Shown here one piece after another: positions 11,550 through 22,653 of a stretch of DNA of 64,000 bases; position 1 is the first letter of the stretch, and every line of letters starts with the position of its first letter. The stretch spans positions 261,385 through 325,384 of the forward strand of contig CAJJDO010000112.1 of the NCBI GenBank assembly GCA_905183005.1. Reading direction: 5' to 3'. Under the pieces are notes generated by a model, which worked only from the letters and a program-made list of their open reading frames with translations, ran no database searches and was not told the DNA's origin. The position numbers and the translations under genes are program-made. The stretch comes from Paramecium pentaurelia (taxonomy: Eukaryota > Ciliophora > Oligohymenophorea > Peniculida > Parameciidae).

Positions 11550-14500
11550 ATGAATTATAAATATTTTATAAGATTATAATTTTATGGAAAAATTGCTTAA
11601 ATAATTTCATCTTCTAACACATCCAAGATATAATTTTAACATCCTTCATGTATTATTAGTGAATATCAAAACTATAGGTATTCTTTGCAATATACTCTAT
11701 TAAGAAATCATAAGAAATAGCAATAGCAAATGATTCCCATTTTAAATCAATTTCAAACTTTAGGTAAATTATTTCCGTTATCCCAAAGTCCTTTGATTTC
11801 ACTAATAAATTATTGTTTTGTGGTTACATCTATAACAAACACTTAACTAATCCTTTTAATTATGCTTATGTTCATTTTGCATTGCTTAACTGTTGGATTG
11901 CTTGCCATTCTCCTATTTAAATAAAACCCATCAAGTATAATCTCAATAATCCTTCAACAATTCCTTTTTTATTATCATTAAGTCTTAGCTATGCCCAATA
12001 TCTACATGTCACTGATATTCATTTATAATGTTAATATTTGCAATAGTAGCACAATATGTTCTAATTATGGTTATATTATATTGATAATCTTAAGTATAAT
12101 AAATTTTCTAGCATCTTTATCAATAGGAGGAATATTGTTATATTTTGGAAGATGTGAAAAACTAATGGAGGATAATTCCATATAAACTTTAGATTAAACT
12201 ATAATAATAAATGCAATATATTAAGTGTTATAATTACTCATTCTTATTTTCAAGGTTATTGATTAACTTTAAGAGTTAAGGTTTGCATTTACTTTAATAA
12301 ACAATATGATTTTTATATTAGTTAATATAAGGAAGAATAATTATTAAGGATATTTAATATTAGAAATTATCTTTGCTATTATAAATACATCTATTAACTT
12401 ATAATTGAGTATATATGAATTATTTCTTATTTTTACACTAATGATTAGTTTGTTGTTTTAAATCTAATAATATTTTAGTTAATATTACTTAACATGTAAA
12501 ATTTAAAATAATTTTACAACTATTTAAGTATATTTATTTTTTTATTTAGAATATAGAATACTATAATTAATAAGGTGATAAAAGATCAAAGTTAATTCTC
12601 TCAATTTTATAAATAAATCATATTTGTTTAAAATGTAAGTCTTCACATTCTATACCTGAATGTCTTTTAAGAAAAATGACTAATTCATAAAATAAATAGC
12701 TTATTAATGTTCTAGTTTATTGTAATTATATTTCTAATCATGCTCCACTTAAAGCATTAATAAAATTGATATTATAATAAGCTGATAACATTTACTTTAA
12801 ATAATCTTTTAATAATCTTTCTCTTGAATTGTATTAAAGAGCCAAATAATATTAAAGAGAAGCCATTCATAAAAATACAATTCGTAGTACTAATGAACAT
12901 TAATCATCTTTGAATGTTCAATCTGCTTATATGACTAGTCATTCATCAAATATATTATTTCCTATATTAATAGAAACTATTCAAAGTAAAATTAACTTTT
13001 GGAGTAAATTAATTAATGGATATTAAGATATTGATCATTATTTACTTGAGTCACTCAAAACAACTCAAAAGATGTTATAATGTAAAAAAGAAATAGAACA
13101 GAGATTTGATATGATTAATAATAAATTAAAAAGTTAACAATAATCAGATATATTGACATTAAGAATTATTTAAATTTATTATTCAGGAATATATTCTAAT
13201 GCATTTTAAGCATATTAAATAGAAAAATCAATTGAAGAACTTATAAAAAATGAAAGATATAAACAAGATGAAACCTTAGATAATATGTAATTGATACAAA
13301 GTATTTAAATATTATATATAATTTAATAGATAGATTAATAATTTTGAAATCTAGTCTTGTAAGAAAGAGAGGAGAACTACTAAACTTAAATGTTAGATAA
13401 TTGGCTTTATTCTTAAATGAAAATGAAGATAGTCTTAAAAGTATTAAACATTGCAATTAATTAATGCCAAATTTCATTTCATCAATTCATGAAAAATTAA
13501 TGGATAATTATTTATAAAGAGGATATTCAAAACTTATGATAAATGGTGAAGCAACCTTTTGTTAAAATATTACAGGATATATAGAATAATGTAGTTTGAA
13601 TTTATTCAACTTTTTTGATGATAAAGATGATTTTATTCTAAATATGATTATTACAAAATAATAATCAAATAATGAAATCATTTTATTTGGTATTGATGGT
13701 AAAATATTAGGATTTACAAAATATTTTTATGAAGAAGTATTGTAAAATAATGTCAAAATGAATTTATCACATCAAACAACTAAAGATTAGAATGTATTAA
13801 AAATAACTGTTAAAGAATTCTTAAACAAAAGTCCATTAATTTAATTCTATATTCCTGGAATAGCTAATTAAGTTTAAGAGTTAAGACAATAAATAGTATC
13901 ATCTTCTAATTATTTGATGAATAATCTCAAATCATTTTGGATTATACCAAATAATCATTTAGAATGTTTATAAAATTCTTAATTAATATTTTCTTAATTC
14001 AAAAAAAGAAGTTATGGATCTTAATAAAATTTTAGATCCTACAAATCCTAAACATATTCAAAATATTCTTACAACACTATAAACACATAATTTGATATGT
14101 AATATGATGATTCTGAAATGCCATCAGAATTAAAATCCAATATATCCATCAATGGTATTCCTATTCTAATATTACATCCTGAAGTGGAACAACAAATATC
14201 AAAACTAGTTGAAATTACTGACTCCTTATCTAAAATACCATAGACAGGAGTCTTTTATAGTCTTTAATTTAAGACATTGAATTTCAAAAGAGGAAATTAT
14301 GGTTATTTTATGTTAACAATTAAAGATTTCAAAACTATTGCAAATTAAACAATTAATAATTAATAAACTTCTAGAACTTAACAATCACTTTATTAAACTC
14401 TAATACCATCGTAAGAATTTTCTATTAGCAATACAAAAAGTCCTAATTCATTTTTTTAAGATATTAGAAGTGAAAATCCTGATGACTCTTAATATCATGC

Positions 14501-16850
14501 TATTTAAGAAATAAAGTAAATGAATAACAATTTAAAACTTAATGAGAGTTCTGCTGTTGCTGATAATAGTTTTAAATTTTAATTAAAATAATCAGATAGG
14601 TCAAATCTATTTGATTCAAGTAGATAACCATTATTTGCTAGACCTAAAATTTTAGAAATCGATATAAATGAAGAAGTAGAACAAATTGAATTAGATATGC
14701 AAGTATATTATATATATCCATATAGGTAATAAAAGAAATAAAGTAAGATTAAATAGAAGATGAATAGGATGAAGGCGAAAAAAAGGTTTAATCTGTAAGT
14801 TAAAGCTAAAAAAAAAAAAGCTCAAATATTCTTTTGAAGTTTCAAACAAAATAAATAAAAAACAAAGAAAATGATTTTGCTTCTAATCCTTCAAGAACAT
14901 CAACAAATTCTACTTCAAAAGAATCTTTATTAATTGTATAATAGCTTTATCATAATACCTAACTTATTACTCCCTTAAAAAAAATTGCAGTTTTATTGTT
15001 TATAATATGTTCAGGTATTCTTATTAGTAATATTATTAATGTTTAATTTATTTCTGAAAATCTAATATCTTAAACTAATCAACTTGCAACACTAAGACAG
15101 CCTTAAAATATCAATTATTTTTATACCTCTGAAATATTGCAGGAATTGTACTTAATATTGATAAAAAATAAATTAATAACACTCAGTCCTTTTATGTTCT
15201 AAAGAAATCTAGATACATTACAAGGAATGTATGATTATGCTAGAACTACATAAGTAAATTTAGCAATCATTGTACCTAGATTATCAATGGAGTAAAATCT
15301 ATAGACGACTATGCAAACAAAATTTTATTAAGAAAACTCCATTGTTACAATAGAGTATCCTTTGGAAGAATTTTATTCAATATTATACTAAAATACAGAG
15401 ACTTCTTACAGAAAATTTATAAATAATGGGAGTATTGATTTTCCATAATTAATGCCTTAAGGTGTGGTTAGACTAAATTTATTAGATATGTTGGACTTTC
15501 ATAATCAATTAATTGAAGTTATAATTGAAAATACAATTGATAAGTAAACTTAAGTTAAGTCTTATTTTTTATCAGTTATGTTTGGTGAAATGTTTAGCAT
15601 ATTTTTAATAATAGGAATACAATTAAAATATTGGTTATTTATTGATCATATTGTAAAGTCAATATTATTTTTAATTTCTAGACTAAATGAAAATTAAGCA
15701 TTGGATTAAATGAATCGATTATCCTTAATTAAGGAATAATTGGATAATTAAATAAATGGAAATTGGAAACTTTTTAATTTTGGTGATATAATGTATGGTT
15801 TTTCTGAAAAAAAAGCCAAAAAAGTAATTTTGAAATCAAGTGTTGAGACAGGTCAAAATAATATCAAAGCAACAAGTGCTTTATATTCTCGAATATAAAG
15901 AACATATTATTTAAATAGAATTAATGCTTTCATTACTTTTATTATTACAATACTTCTTACTGTATATCTAATGGCAGGATTCTTATTACATATGGCAAAA
16001 AATGATAATTTTTAACCATCCCTAACAGTCACATTGAAATTTGTGTAGGTAAGACATAACATGGATTCTTTAACTCTATTGGGTGGTATAATTAAAACAG
16101 AACCAATTATTCCAAATCTTAATCTTGAATATTTAAATTAAACTAAAGCTTGTTAACTTTTAATTTAATATAGAGATAATTTGTCACCTTTAATTAATGA
16201 AGTAGCTTAGGTAATTTTAGAGAATGCTAATGCAAATAATGTAAAAAGCCGGTTTGATACAATACTTAATTATGATTTATGTCTTTCATCAACAGTTGAT
16301 GCTATGCCTATTTGTGATTTGTCAACAATTAAATTATAATATGATTAGTAATTTTATAATATATTATTGTATAGAAAAGATAATTACAAAAGTATAATAA
16401 GTAATGGAGCATTAGGTTACACTGCAGGATTAATAAAATTTATAAATTAAGAATTTGATTATGAAATTTAGAATTTAAAATATAATGTAAATGAGACAAA
16501 TAAGGTAGTTATTTAATAATAATCCTTTTAAAATTTTATACTATAGTACTTCACTGATATTTAGACAATCATGAGATAATTTTTGGTATTATTTTAAGAG
16601 GATAATCTTGCTATAGCAGAAGGAATTATAAGTGTTGTTCAAGTGTATTATTATGGTGTAGGAACATGGTATAAATAATATATTAATTAGTTTATTTTTA
16701 TTCTATATAATTTTGAGTATTATTTGGGTTTACAAATCATAAATGAAGATTTAATCTTTGAGATAGGTGTTGGTTCTGATACCACCTGATCACATTTTAA
16801 CAACAAATGTTAGAAGTCAAGCAAAAAGTATACATTAAATGTTGTATTGA
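11550..16850 (+). CDS. Giant multi-pass membrane protein, ciliate-expanded family
   Basis: 1,734 residues after four introns (12528-12549, 13301-13329, 14703-14725, 16669-16690). The N-terminal 270 residues hold several hydrophobic helices (ILLIMLMFILHCLTVGLLAI, YIILIILSIINFLASLSIGG). Next comes a Cys motif (HICLKCKSSHSIPEC) and a helical-repeat-like region (LKALIKLILQQADNIYF, LELYQRAKQYQREA). A long cytoplasmic or lumenal middle follows, then an acidic/Lys-rich linker and further membrane helices near residues 1120, 1340, 1460 and 1690. This order resembles the TmcB/TmcC-like membrane proteins greatly expanded in ciliates (from memory; a domain search would settle it). The first intron is essential: without it the gene would seem to end at TGA 12576. 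Ligand unknown; a sensory or channel-associated role is a guess. Confidence 0.85.
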
Positions 16851-16912
16851 TAAATAAGTTAAATCAGATGATTTACAGATTATTAAAAATGGATTTATTT
16901 TTATTTCATTAA

Positions 16913-17947
16913 TCATTTTTGTAGATATTATTTTATTTATTATATTGCCTCATAATCTTATGGGACATTTTTACTATTTGTAAATTTGAATCTCGAATTG
17001 CTATTGCTATCTCCATCCACTATAAATAATAAATAGAACTACTTTAAAGGATGACAGCTTCAACTCTTTTTTCAATATCAATTGGTTTTTATAATATAGG
17101 TTATTATATTTCTTATAATTATTGAGTTTCTTTAATTTCTTCTAATTATATATTCAATTATTATTAAATAGGTTCAACAATTCTTTCTTTTATCATATTA
17201 TCCAATATATTTTATGTGGTTGGAAATATTGATTTTTGCAAGGCATTTTTGTAATTGATTTTTGTATAAAACTTTTTGAAATTAGTTTAAGCTAATTTTT
17301 ATGAATAAGAAAATAACCATTTAGAGTTATTCATTTCTTCCTAATTATTATTAAATGTACATACTTTTTTTAACACTTATGTAGAGTCTTTATCTTTAGG
17401 GTGTTGATGCAAGTATACACAATCCTTAATTTTGCATTGTTAACCCTTTAAGAAGTTTGTGCAATATTTGGTGGTTCCAAAGGATGCTTTAACTTATCTA
17501 TCGTGTAAGGGAAATTTTTCACATGCCAAAACAAATAAATATTAATAATTTTTACTAAGATTGCTAAAGATGCTTCTTATTCATTTCGATAAGTTATATA
17601 AGCAGCATGAGATGGGGGATTGAATGTATTACTTTGGATCACAATTAATTTTTAGATTTATCCATATTAACCAAAATATTCAAGTTTTTTTAATTGCTTA
17701 AATATAGATATGAGATTACATCTTCTTTAGCTATATTAGGTGCTAAACCAATCACATAAATCAAATTTTTGCAAATGATTCTGATTTCAGCTAATAATGA
17801 TTTATTTTGTAGATTGATTTCTTTAAAAGAATAGAGAGTTTTTGGTTTAGGTGAATCACAACTATCCCAATCTTCTTGGTCTGAACATTCACAGTCACTT
17901 AAATTACAATATTGACAAATCTCTGATTAATTGGTTTAATTTTTCAT
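16913..17947 (-). CDS. NOT4-like protein with RRM and CCCH finger but no RING
   Basis: 319 residues if three introns are removed (23, 29 and 23 bases). The region after the missing RING matches NOT4/CNOT4: NLIYVIGLAPNIAKED starts the RRM, with LKKLEYFGQYGQIQKLIV following. Then comes ASFGTTKYCTNFLKGQQC with the CCCH finger (C-x8-C-x4-C-x3-H, ending VYLHQHPKDKDS). NOT4 is the E3 ligase of the CCR4-NOT complex, but here the N-terminus is only about 40 residues (CQYCNLSDCECSDQED) and has no C4C4 RING. Either this is a RING-less paralogue or an upstream exon was not found; the upstream 110 bases show no cysteines. The middle intron (17527-17555) has no AG at its 3' end; see findings. Confidence 0.82.
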
Positions 17948-18063
17948 TCTTTAATTTATATTACTAACTAATTAAAACTTTAAACATCATACATTTTCTT
18001 TAATAATAATATTGTTAATATTTATTTATTTTTATATTCCCTATACATTAATCTCCTCTTTGA

Positions 18064-19164
18064 ATGGGTGCATTATGCGATAATTCTTCACATTTTTTAA
18101 TGGATTTTAATAAAACAAGTAATTTTGATAATGAGAATTTCAGATTTAAAGAAATGGATGTCTTAACTAATCGAATTGATAATAAATTTAAAATTATTCA
18201 TGGAATACTTACATTTAGAGATGAAAAAGTCATAGAACAATTAAAGAAAAAGACTTAACATGCAAATAGTTTAAACATTCATCATTGGTAAATTAAAAAT
18301 GATGATTTACATGTTTATTTTGATTATCCAGAACCAATTTCATAAATAGATAATTTTGAACATTTGGAAGTATGGAAATTAATTAATCATATAACTAAAA
18401 TACTCTCACTCTTATAAGATCTTAAAATGCATTATTGTGCATTAAATCCTAATGGAATCTTTAGAGTTTATACACTTTAATAGAAATATGTATATAAAAT
18501 AGCTGATTCATTCTTATTTAGACCTTTATATATGAAATATTATTAAAGTCCAACAAATTATTATTAACATGAATAAATAGAATATTTTAAATCAGATGTA
18601 TTTGCATTAGGATTAGTATGTCTATATTGTTTAGGATTAAAAGAACCTAAAAATTTCTTTAAATAAAAATAATTTGATTTTAAAGAATTATAAATTAAAA
18701 TCAAAGAATTAAATTTACCTGAATATTTAAATAGATTTTTAGATTAAACATTAATAGAATAAGATGTATAAAGACCTAATTGTTAATAATTATATTGTTT
18801 TGTTTTAAAATTAAATGAAGAATATAAGATATAGATTGAAAATATAGAATTAAAATTGTATAATCATGCATTTCAAAAATAAACTAATTAGAATTAATAA
18901 AAAGTAATTAATGATGGGGAAAAAGTAGAAATTCTTAATCCAGAAGCTCCATTTGAATGTACACATTATGATCTTTCAACTTGGTGTCATTTTATTGGTC
19001 GTGTAGCTAATGGGAAGAGAAATGGAAAAGGAGAATTAAAATTTAAAAATGGATGTAGATTCATTGGTACATTTATCAATGGTTTAGCTAATGGAACTGG
19101 AATCTTTTATTATGGTTAATAAGAAATAATTGGTTATTGGAGAGATGATATATTTATGAAATGA
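18064..19164 (+). CDS. Pseudokinase fused to C-terminal MORN repeats
   Basis: 366 residues, single exon. Residues 20-265 follow a protein-kinase fold without catalytic residues. The HRD loop position reads MHYCALNPNGIF, the DFG position IADSFLFRP, and the activation segment and subdomain IX read KYYQSPTNYYQ...FKSDVFALGLVCLYCLGL. The late Arg motif is VQRPNCQQLY. Residues 300-366 contain MORN repeats (FIGRVANGKRNGKGELKF, FIGTFINGLANGTGIFYY). MORN repeats bind lipids and organise membranes or cytoskeleton. A scaffold at the cortex is plausible (inference). It is 116 bases from the divergent NOT4-like gene and 21 bases upstream of a tRNA. Confidence 0.88.
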
Positions 19165-19185
19165 ATCTAATTATTTATTGAGTTT

Positions 19186-19258
19186 AGGCAAATGGCGTAG
19201 ATGGTTATCGCGCTGCATTTACACTGCAGAGGTCCCGAGATCGATACTCGGTTTGCCT
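19186..19258 (+). tRNA. tRNA-Val (anticodon UAC)
   Basis: 73-base cloverleaf without intron. The acceptor arm AGGCAAA pairs perfectly with TTTGCCT. The D arm is closed by GCG/CGC with GGTTA in the loop. The anticodon arm is CTGCA-TTTACAC-TGCAG, so positions 34-36 are TAC (19220-19222), reading GUA/GUG valine codons. The variable loop is AGGTC, and the T arm CCGAG-ATCGATA-CTCGG has A54 and A60. Internal A box (TGGCGTAGATGG) and B box are in place. A T-run follows at once as RNA polymerase III terminator. It lies only 21 bases after the pseudokinase stop. Confidence 0.93.
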
Positions 19259-19261
19259 ATA

Positions 19262-19270
19262 TTTTTTTTT
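19262..19270 (+). terminator. RNA polymerase III terminator of tRNA-Val
   Basis: Nine consecutive T residues on the sense strand beginning four bases after the tRNA acceptor stem, the standard Pol III stop signal. Confidence 0.85.
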
Positions 19271-19288
19271 AAATAATATAAATATTTA

Positions 19289-20064
19289 ATGTATTCAGAT
19301 AATAACAATGCTCATTCTGAAATTAGAATCAGATAACTGTTATACTTTAAATAACCACCTTAAAGTATATTTGAATAAAATACTTTTAAGCTACCTTACC
19401 CACCAATCGAAGTGCTATGAAACTTCAGACTCTCGAACATAAATTGGGAAGGACTAATAAAAATTTTACAGGCTATACAAAAAGTTAAAGTGATACTCGT
19501 CCATTTTTTGAAAATTTTATGGAAAAAACAGATTAAATAACATCATTTGGTTTCAAGTATCCTTTTAATGTTGATGATTTTTAAAATACTAATGCATAAA
19601 TTCATTTTTTAGAAGTGTTCACTCATTCATAACAATTAATATAAGTAAGGATATAATAATCAATATAATAGAATTATATTTCAGATAGTAAACGTACTTT
19701 GGCTTAATTGAAAGAATAATCTAAACAAATTAAGGATGAGATGGATTAAATGAAAGAATAAACTGAGAGGAATATATAAAAATTAGAAAATTAATTCAAT
19801 GAAGCAGTTTAAATAAAAGAAAGATAATTGAAGGAAGATTATGTTGCTTATTCTACAGAATCTTATAGATTAAATAAGGAAATAAGTAAATTGACTAAAG
19901 ATAAATTGCATATGGAAGAATAATCAATTCATTTATTATAGAAAATAATTAAATTAGAAAAGTAAATGTAAGGAGTAGAAATGGAATTAATGTGTGAAAA
20001 TGAATAAGAATTATTATCTTAATTAAGAGGCACATTTCATAACACAAAAAGCATAACACACTGA
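19289..20064 (+). CDS. Coiled-coil protein, about 249 residues
   Basis: Starts MYSDNNNAHSEIRIRQ. A 26-base intron (GTA...AAG, near 19365-19390) joins the first exon to the long frame QTTLPTNRSAMKLQTL. From about residue 95 to the end it is a heptad-rich, Gln/Lys/Glu-rich coiled coil (LAQLKEQSKQIKDEMDQMK, LNKEISKLTKDKLHMEEQ, LEKQMQGVEMELM). A second possible intron (27 bases, GTA...TAG, around 19646-19672) is a multiple of three and has no stop, so either state keeps the frame (240 or 249 residues). No known domain; structural, possibly cytoskeletal, by composition only. An internal ATG at 19417 is an alternative start. Confidence 0.75.
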
Positions 20065-20071
20065 TCATTAA

Positions 20072-21862
20072 TCATATTTAAATAGTTATGCCTAACTTCT
20101 TTAAATCCTCTATTTTTTTCTTTACTCTAAATAAATTCATTAAATTTTATCCTAAATAGATAGTTTTAATATGAATTTAGGTCTATTTTTATATTAATTA
20201 CTAGATTGAATCTAAAAACCTTTCTGTAATCACATTAGATTATAAATGTAATATTTAACAATGTAATTCTAATAATTTACATGCTCCAGTATCACTAATT
20301 TTGTTACGCATTAATTTTATAATCTTTACCTTTTTATTTCTAATAGATTCTTCTAATAGAATCATTCCATCATCTCCTAAATCTATATATATATTATATA
20401 TAATAAATATATTACCTTATTATGAGAGATCTAAAGTATCTCCATTACAATTTAATAAAATGGATTCTACCTTAGTATTAAATTTCTTTTTTGTAGGTCT
20501 TTTTGGAGACATTGATGATTGTCTTCTTAATTTTGGAGATATTAATGTTTCATTTTATGATGATTTCTTTTCATAATTTGGACTAATAGCATTTTATGAA
20601 ATATTGTTAGATGAAGGTTATGATTAGAGAGCAGATTGAGATTGATATAAAGGTTGAGGATTTAATAAATTATGTGTCAAAAATTCATTATGAGGAGGTT
20701 TATCATCTATATCCTTTAAAAAACTTTAATCAATCATAGAAACATCTCTTAAGATATTTGGATCATCAAAAAATGATTATTGTACTTATGGATAATTGTA
20801 TTCAAAATTCCCCATTAATTCTTTACTTAATTGTACTTGAGGAGTAATTTATCCTTGAGTAACCTCTTATAATCTAGTTTGAAATTTCTTCATAAAATCC
20901 TCTAATTCATCAATAATTTATTTAGCCTAAGTATTAGAAGTGTCTTTTTAGAGTAAGAAGAAAGAGATTTCTCCTTTTTCAGTTAAAGAAGCAAATTAAT
21001 TAATACGTTCTTAAGATCTATAAACTATAAATATTAAGAATTACGCTAACATCCATAAGTCTGCTTTTTCAATAACTTGATTGACATATTATTATTCACG
21101 TTTAATTAATTGATCTTCTACTTATTTATATTTTTGTTCAATCTCTTCAACAACTTTTCTTTATTTCATCATTAATTAAGTTATCATTTCCTTAAATTTT
21201 ATAGTAATATAAGTATACTTTAAATTATTCTTCAGCTAAGGTCTATTGTTATTTGATACAAATCCTTATTTAATCACGTATCTTTTTGTTAATAATTGGT
21301 TATTTGAGTGATTTAATTTTAGATTGAATTTACTACATCAAATCTACAGTTTCTTCTAGAGAGTGTTAGATTTCTGAAATGACTTCCTATTTTTAAATAG
21401 ATATGAATACATCGATGTTTCTAACATTATGATGTTTATGTCCACCAAATAAAGCACAATTGACACAGATTTTATTATGATCTTCTAAACACACTAATTC
21501 AATCTTCTTGTTATGTTCTTTACAAAGAGATGTAGATTCCATTATTTCAAAGAAATTCTCACATTTTGAGAGTCTCACTGTTTCACCCAACTCTGTAGAA
21601 TCTATTTATGAGTTTTTTAGACTAGACTTATTGATTATTTTCAAAATAGCTTAATTGACTGGGTAGAGATTCAAATCTTATGGTTAAACAATTCTTAGAA
21701 ATTAGAGCTACTGCTTTACCCATCTTCAGGACATATTATTTTAGTTTGTTCACGAAGACAATGCATACACATTGAATGACCACATTTTGGTAGCATTTAT
21801 GGTGTACGATCATAAATATCAAATGAAATCTCACAACGAGGACAGTTTAATTCTTAGTGCAT
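20072..21862 (-). CDS. RING / B-box / coiled-coil / leucine-rich-repeat protein
   Basis: 567 residues after introns of 26, 28 and 33 bases. The RING is at residues 6-50 (CPRCEISFDIYDRTPQMLPKC, GHSMCMHCL, CPEDG, followed by YPVNQAIL). The B-box is at about 95-135 (CKEHNKKIELVCLEDHNKIC, VNCALFGGHKHHN). A coiled coil follows to about residue 300, giving the tripartite RBCC (TRIM) order. After a Ser/Pro/Asn-rich linker the C-terminus carries leucine-rich-repeat-like sequence (VKIIKLMRNKISDTGACKLL, QILHLQSNVITERFL). The RING predicts E3 ubiquitin-ligase activity; the LRR would recruit substrate (inference). Stops of this gene and its convergent neighbour are 7 bases apart, and its start is 26 bases from the divergent gene. 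Confidence 0.88.
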
Positions 21863-21888
21863 TAATTAAATAATAAATAAGATTTAAA
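21863..21888. promoter_or_regulatory. 26-base divergent promoter space
   Basis: Only 26 AT-rich bases separate the two divergent start codons at 21862 and 21889, so promoter elements must lie within the 5' coding ends or be extremely short. No TATA-like or other specific motif can be assigned with confidence. Confidence 0.45.
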
Positions 21889-22583
21889 ATGGCTAATTCT
21901 CAAGAAAAGATGTAATAGGATTATATCTGGATAAGAGATTAATCAACTGGTGATGCAGATGTAAAGATGCGTACATTTGGATAACATTACTTATATTATC
22001 ATGCTCCAAATAAAAGAGAAAGATTAGAAATGATTTGGAGATCAATGGGAAAAGCTTATGATTGGGAAATGGAGAAATTTAGAGTACTTTCCTTATTTAA
22101 CAATTTTAGATGTAAAAAAAATTCATTGATCGTGGTAATAAAAGGAGATTCTTTAAAAACTTTTTCAGATTCATTAAAAACCCTTTCGGTTATATTTATT
22201 GGAAGACTTATAGAATCAGACAACCAAAAGGTAGAATCATTACAACTATGCTTGGTCTTGGTGTGATTGGAACATTATATAAATATAAATTGGAATCAAG
22301 TATTTGTTCACTCTATCACATTTAGACTAAATTTAAAAAAGAGAATATTATTTATTAACTGCAGGCAAGAATTCAGAAGGAAGTGGATTAATTAATACTG
22401 GTTACAATAATGATAAGTTTATATTTTATTGCATACTTTTTTAGATTGGCTCGTCAAGGTATGCCACTCACATAGATGTTCTACTCTTATTTATTGGCCA
22501 AAGATATCGTTGTCTCTAGATCAAGAGATTAAAATTATAGAAAATACTTTGAAATGAGAAAAAAGTATTAAATCAAAGAATGA
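21889..22583 (+). CDS. Unrecognised conserved-looking protein, possibly mitochondrial
   Basis: 204 residues after introns of 26, 26 and 28 bases. The sequence is rich in Arg, Lys, Trp and Tyr: MRTFGQHYLYYHAPNKRE, LEMIWRSMGKAYDWEMEKF, RRFFKNFFRFIKNPFGYIYW. A single hydrophobic segment follows (IITTMLGLGVIGTLYKY), and it ends ARQGMPLTQMFYSYLLAKD, VVSRSRDQNYRKYF. One membrane span flanked by strongly basic, aromatic segments is typical of supernumerary subunits of respiratory or import complexes. That is only an inference and no family was recognised. Splicing is supported by the whole-codon sum and by removal of in-frame TGA codons. Confidence 0.7.
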
Positions 22584-22653
22584 GACCAAAAAATATACAC
22601 ATATATAAATATATAATAAAATTTATAATCAATATATATATCTATAGCTATTC

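Noticed and set aside
12576..12578. TGA as the end of a separate 342-residue membrane protein
   Set aside because: A 22-base GTA...TAG intron at 12528-12549 removes the frame problem and joins to a well-formed continuation, so the TGA lies out of frame.
17527..17555. Retained internal eliminated sequence (IES) in the NOT4-like gene
   Set aside because: IESs are flanked by TA dinucleotides on both sides; the right-hand TA is missing here and the GTAAAA start fits an intron better.
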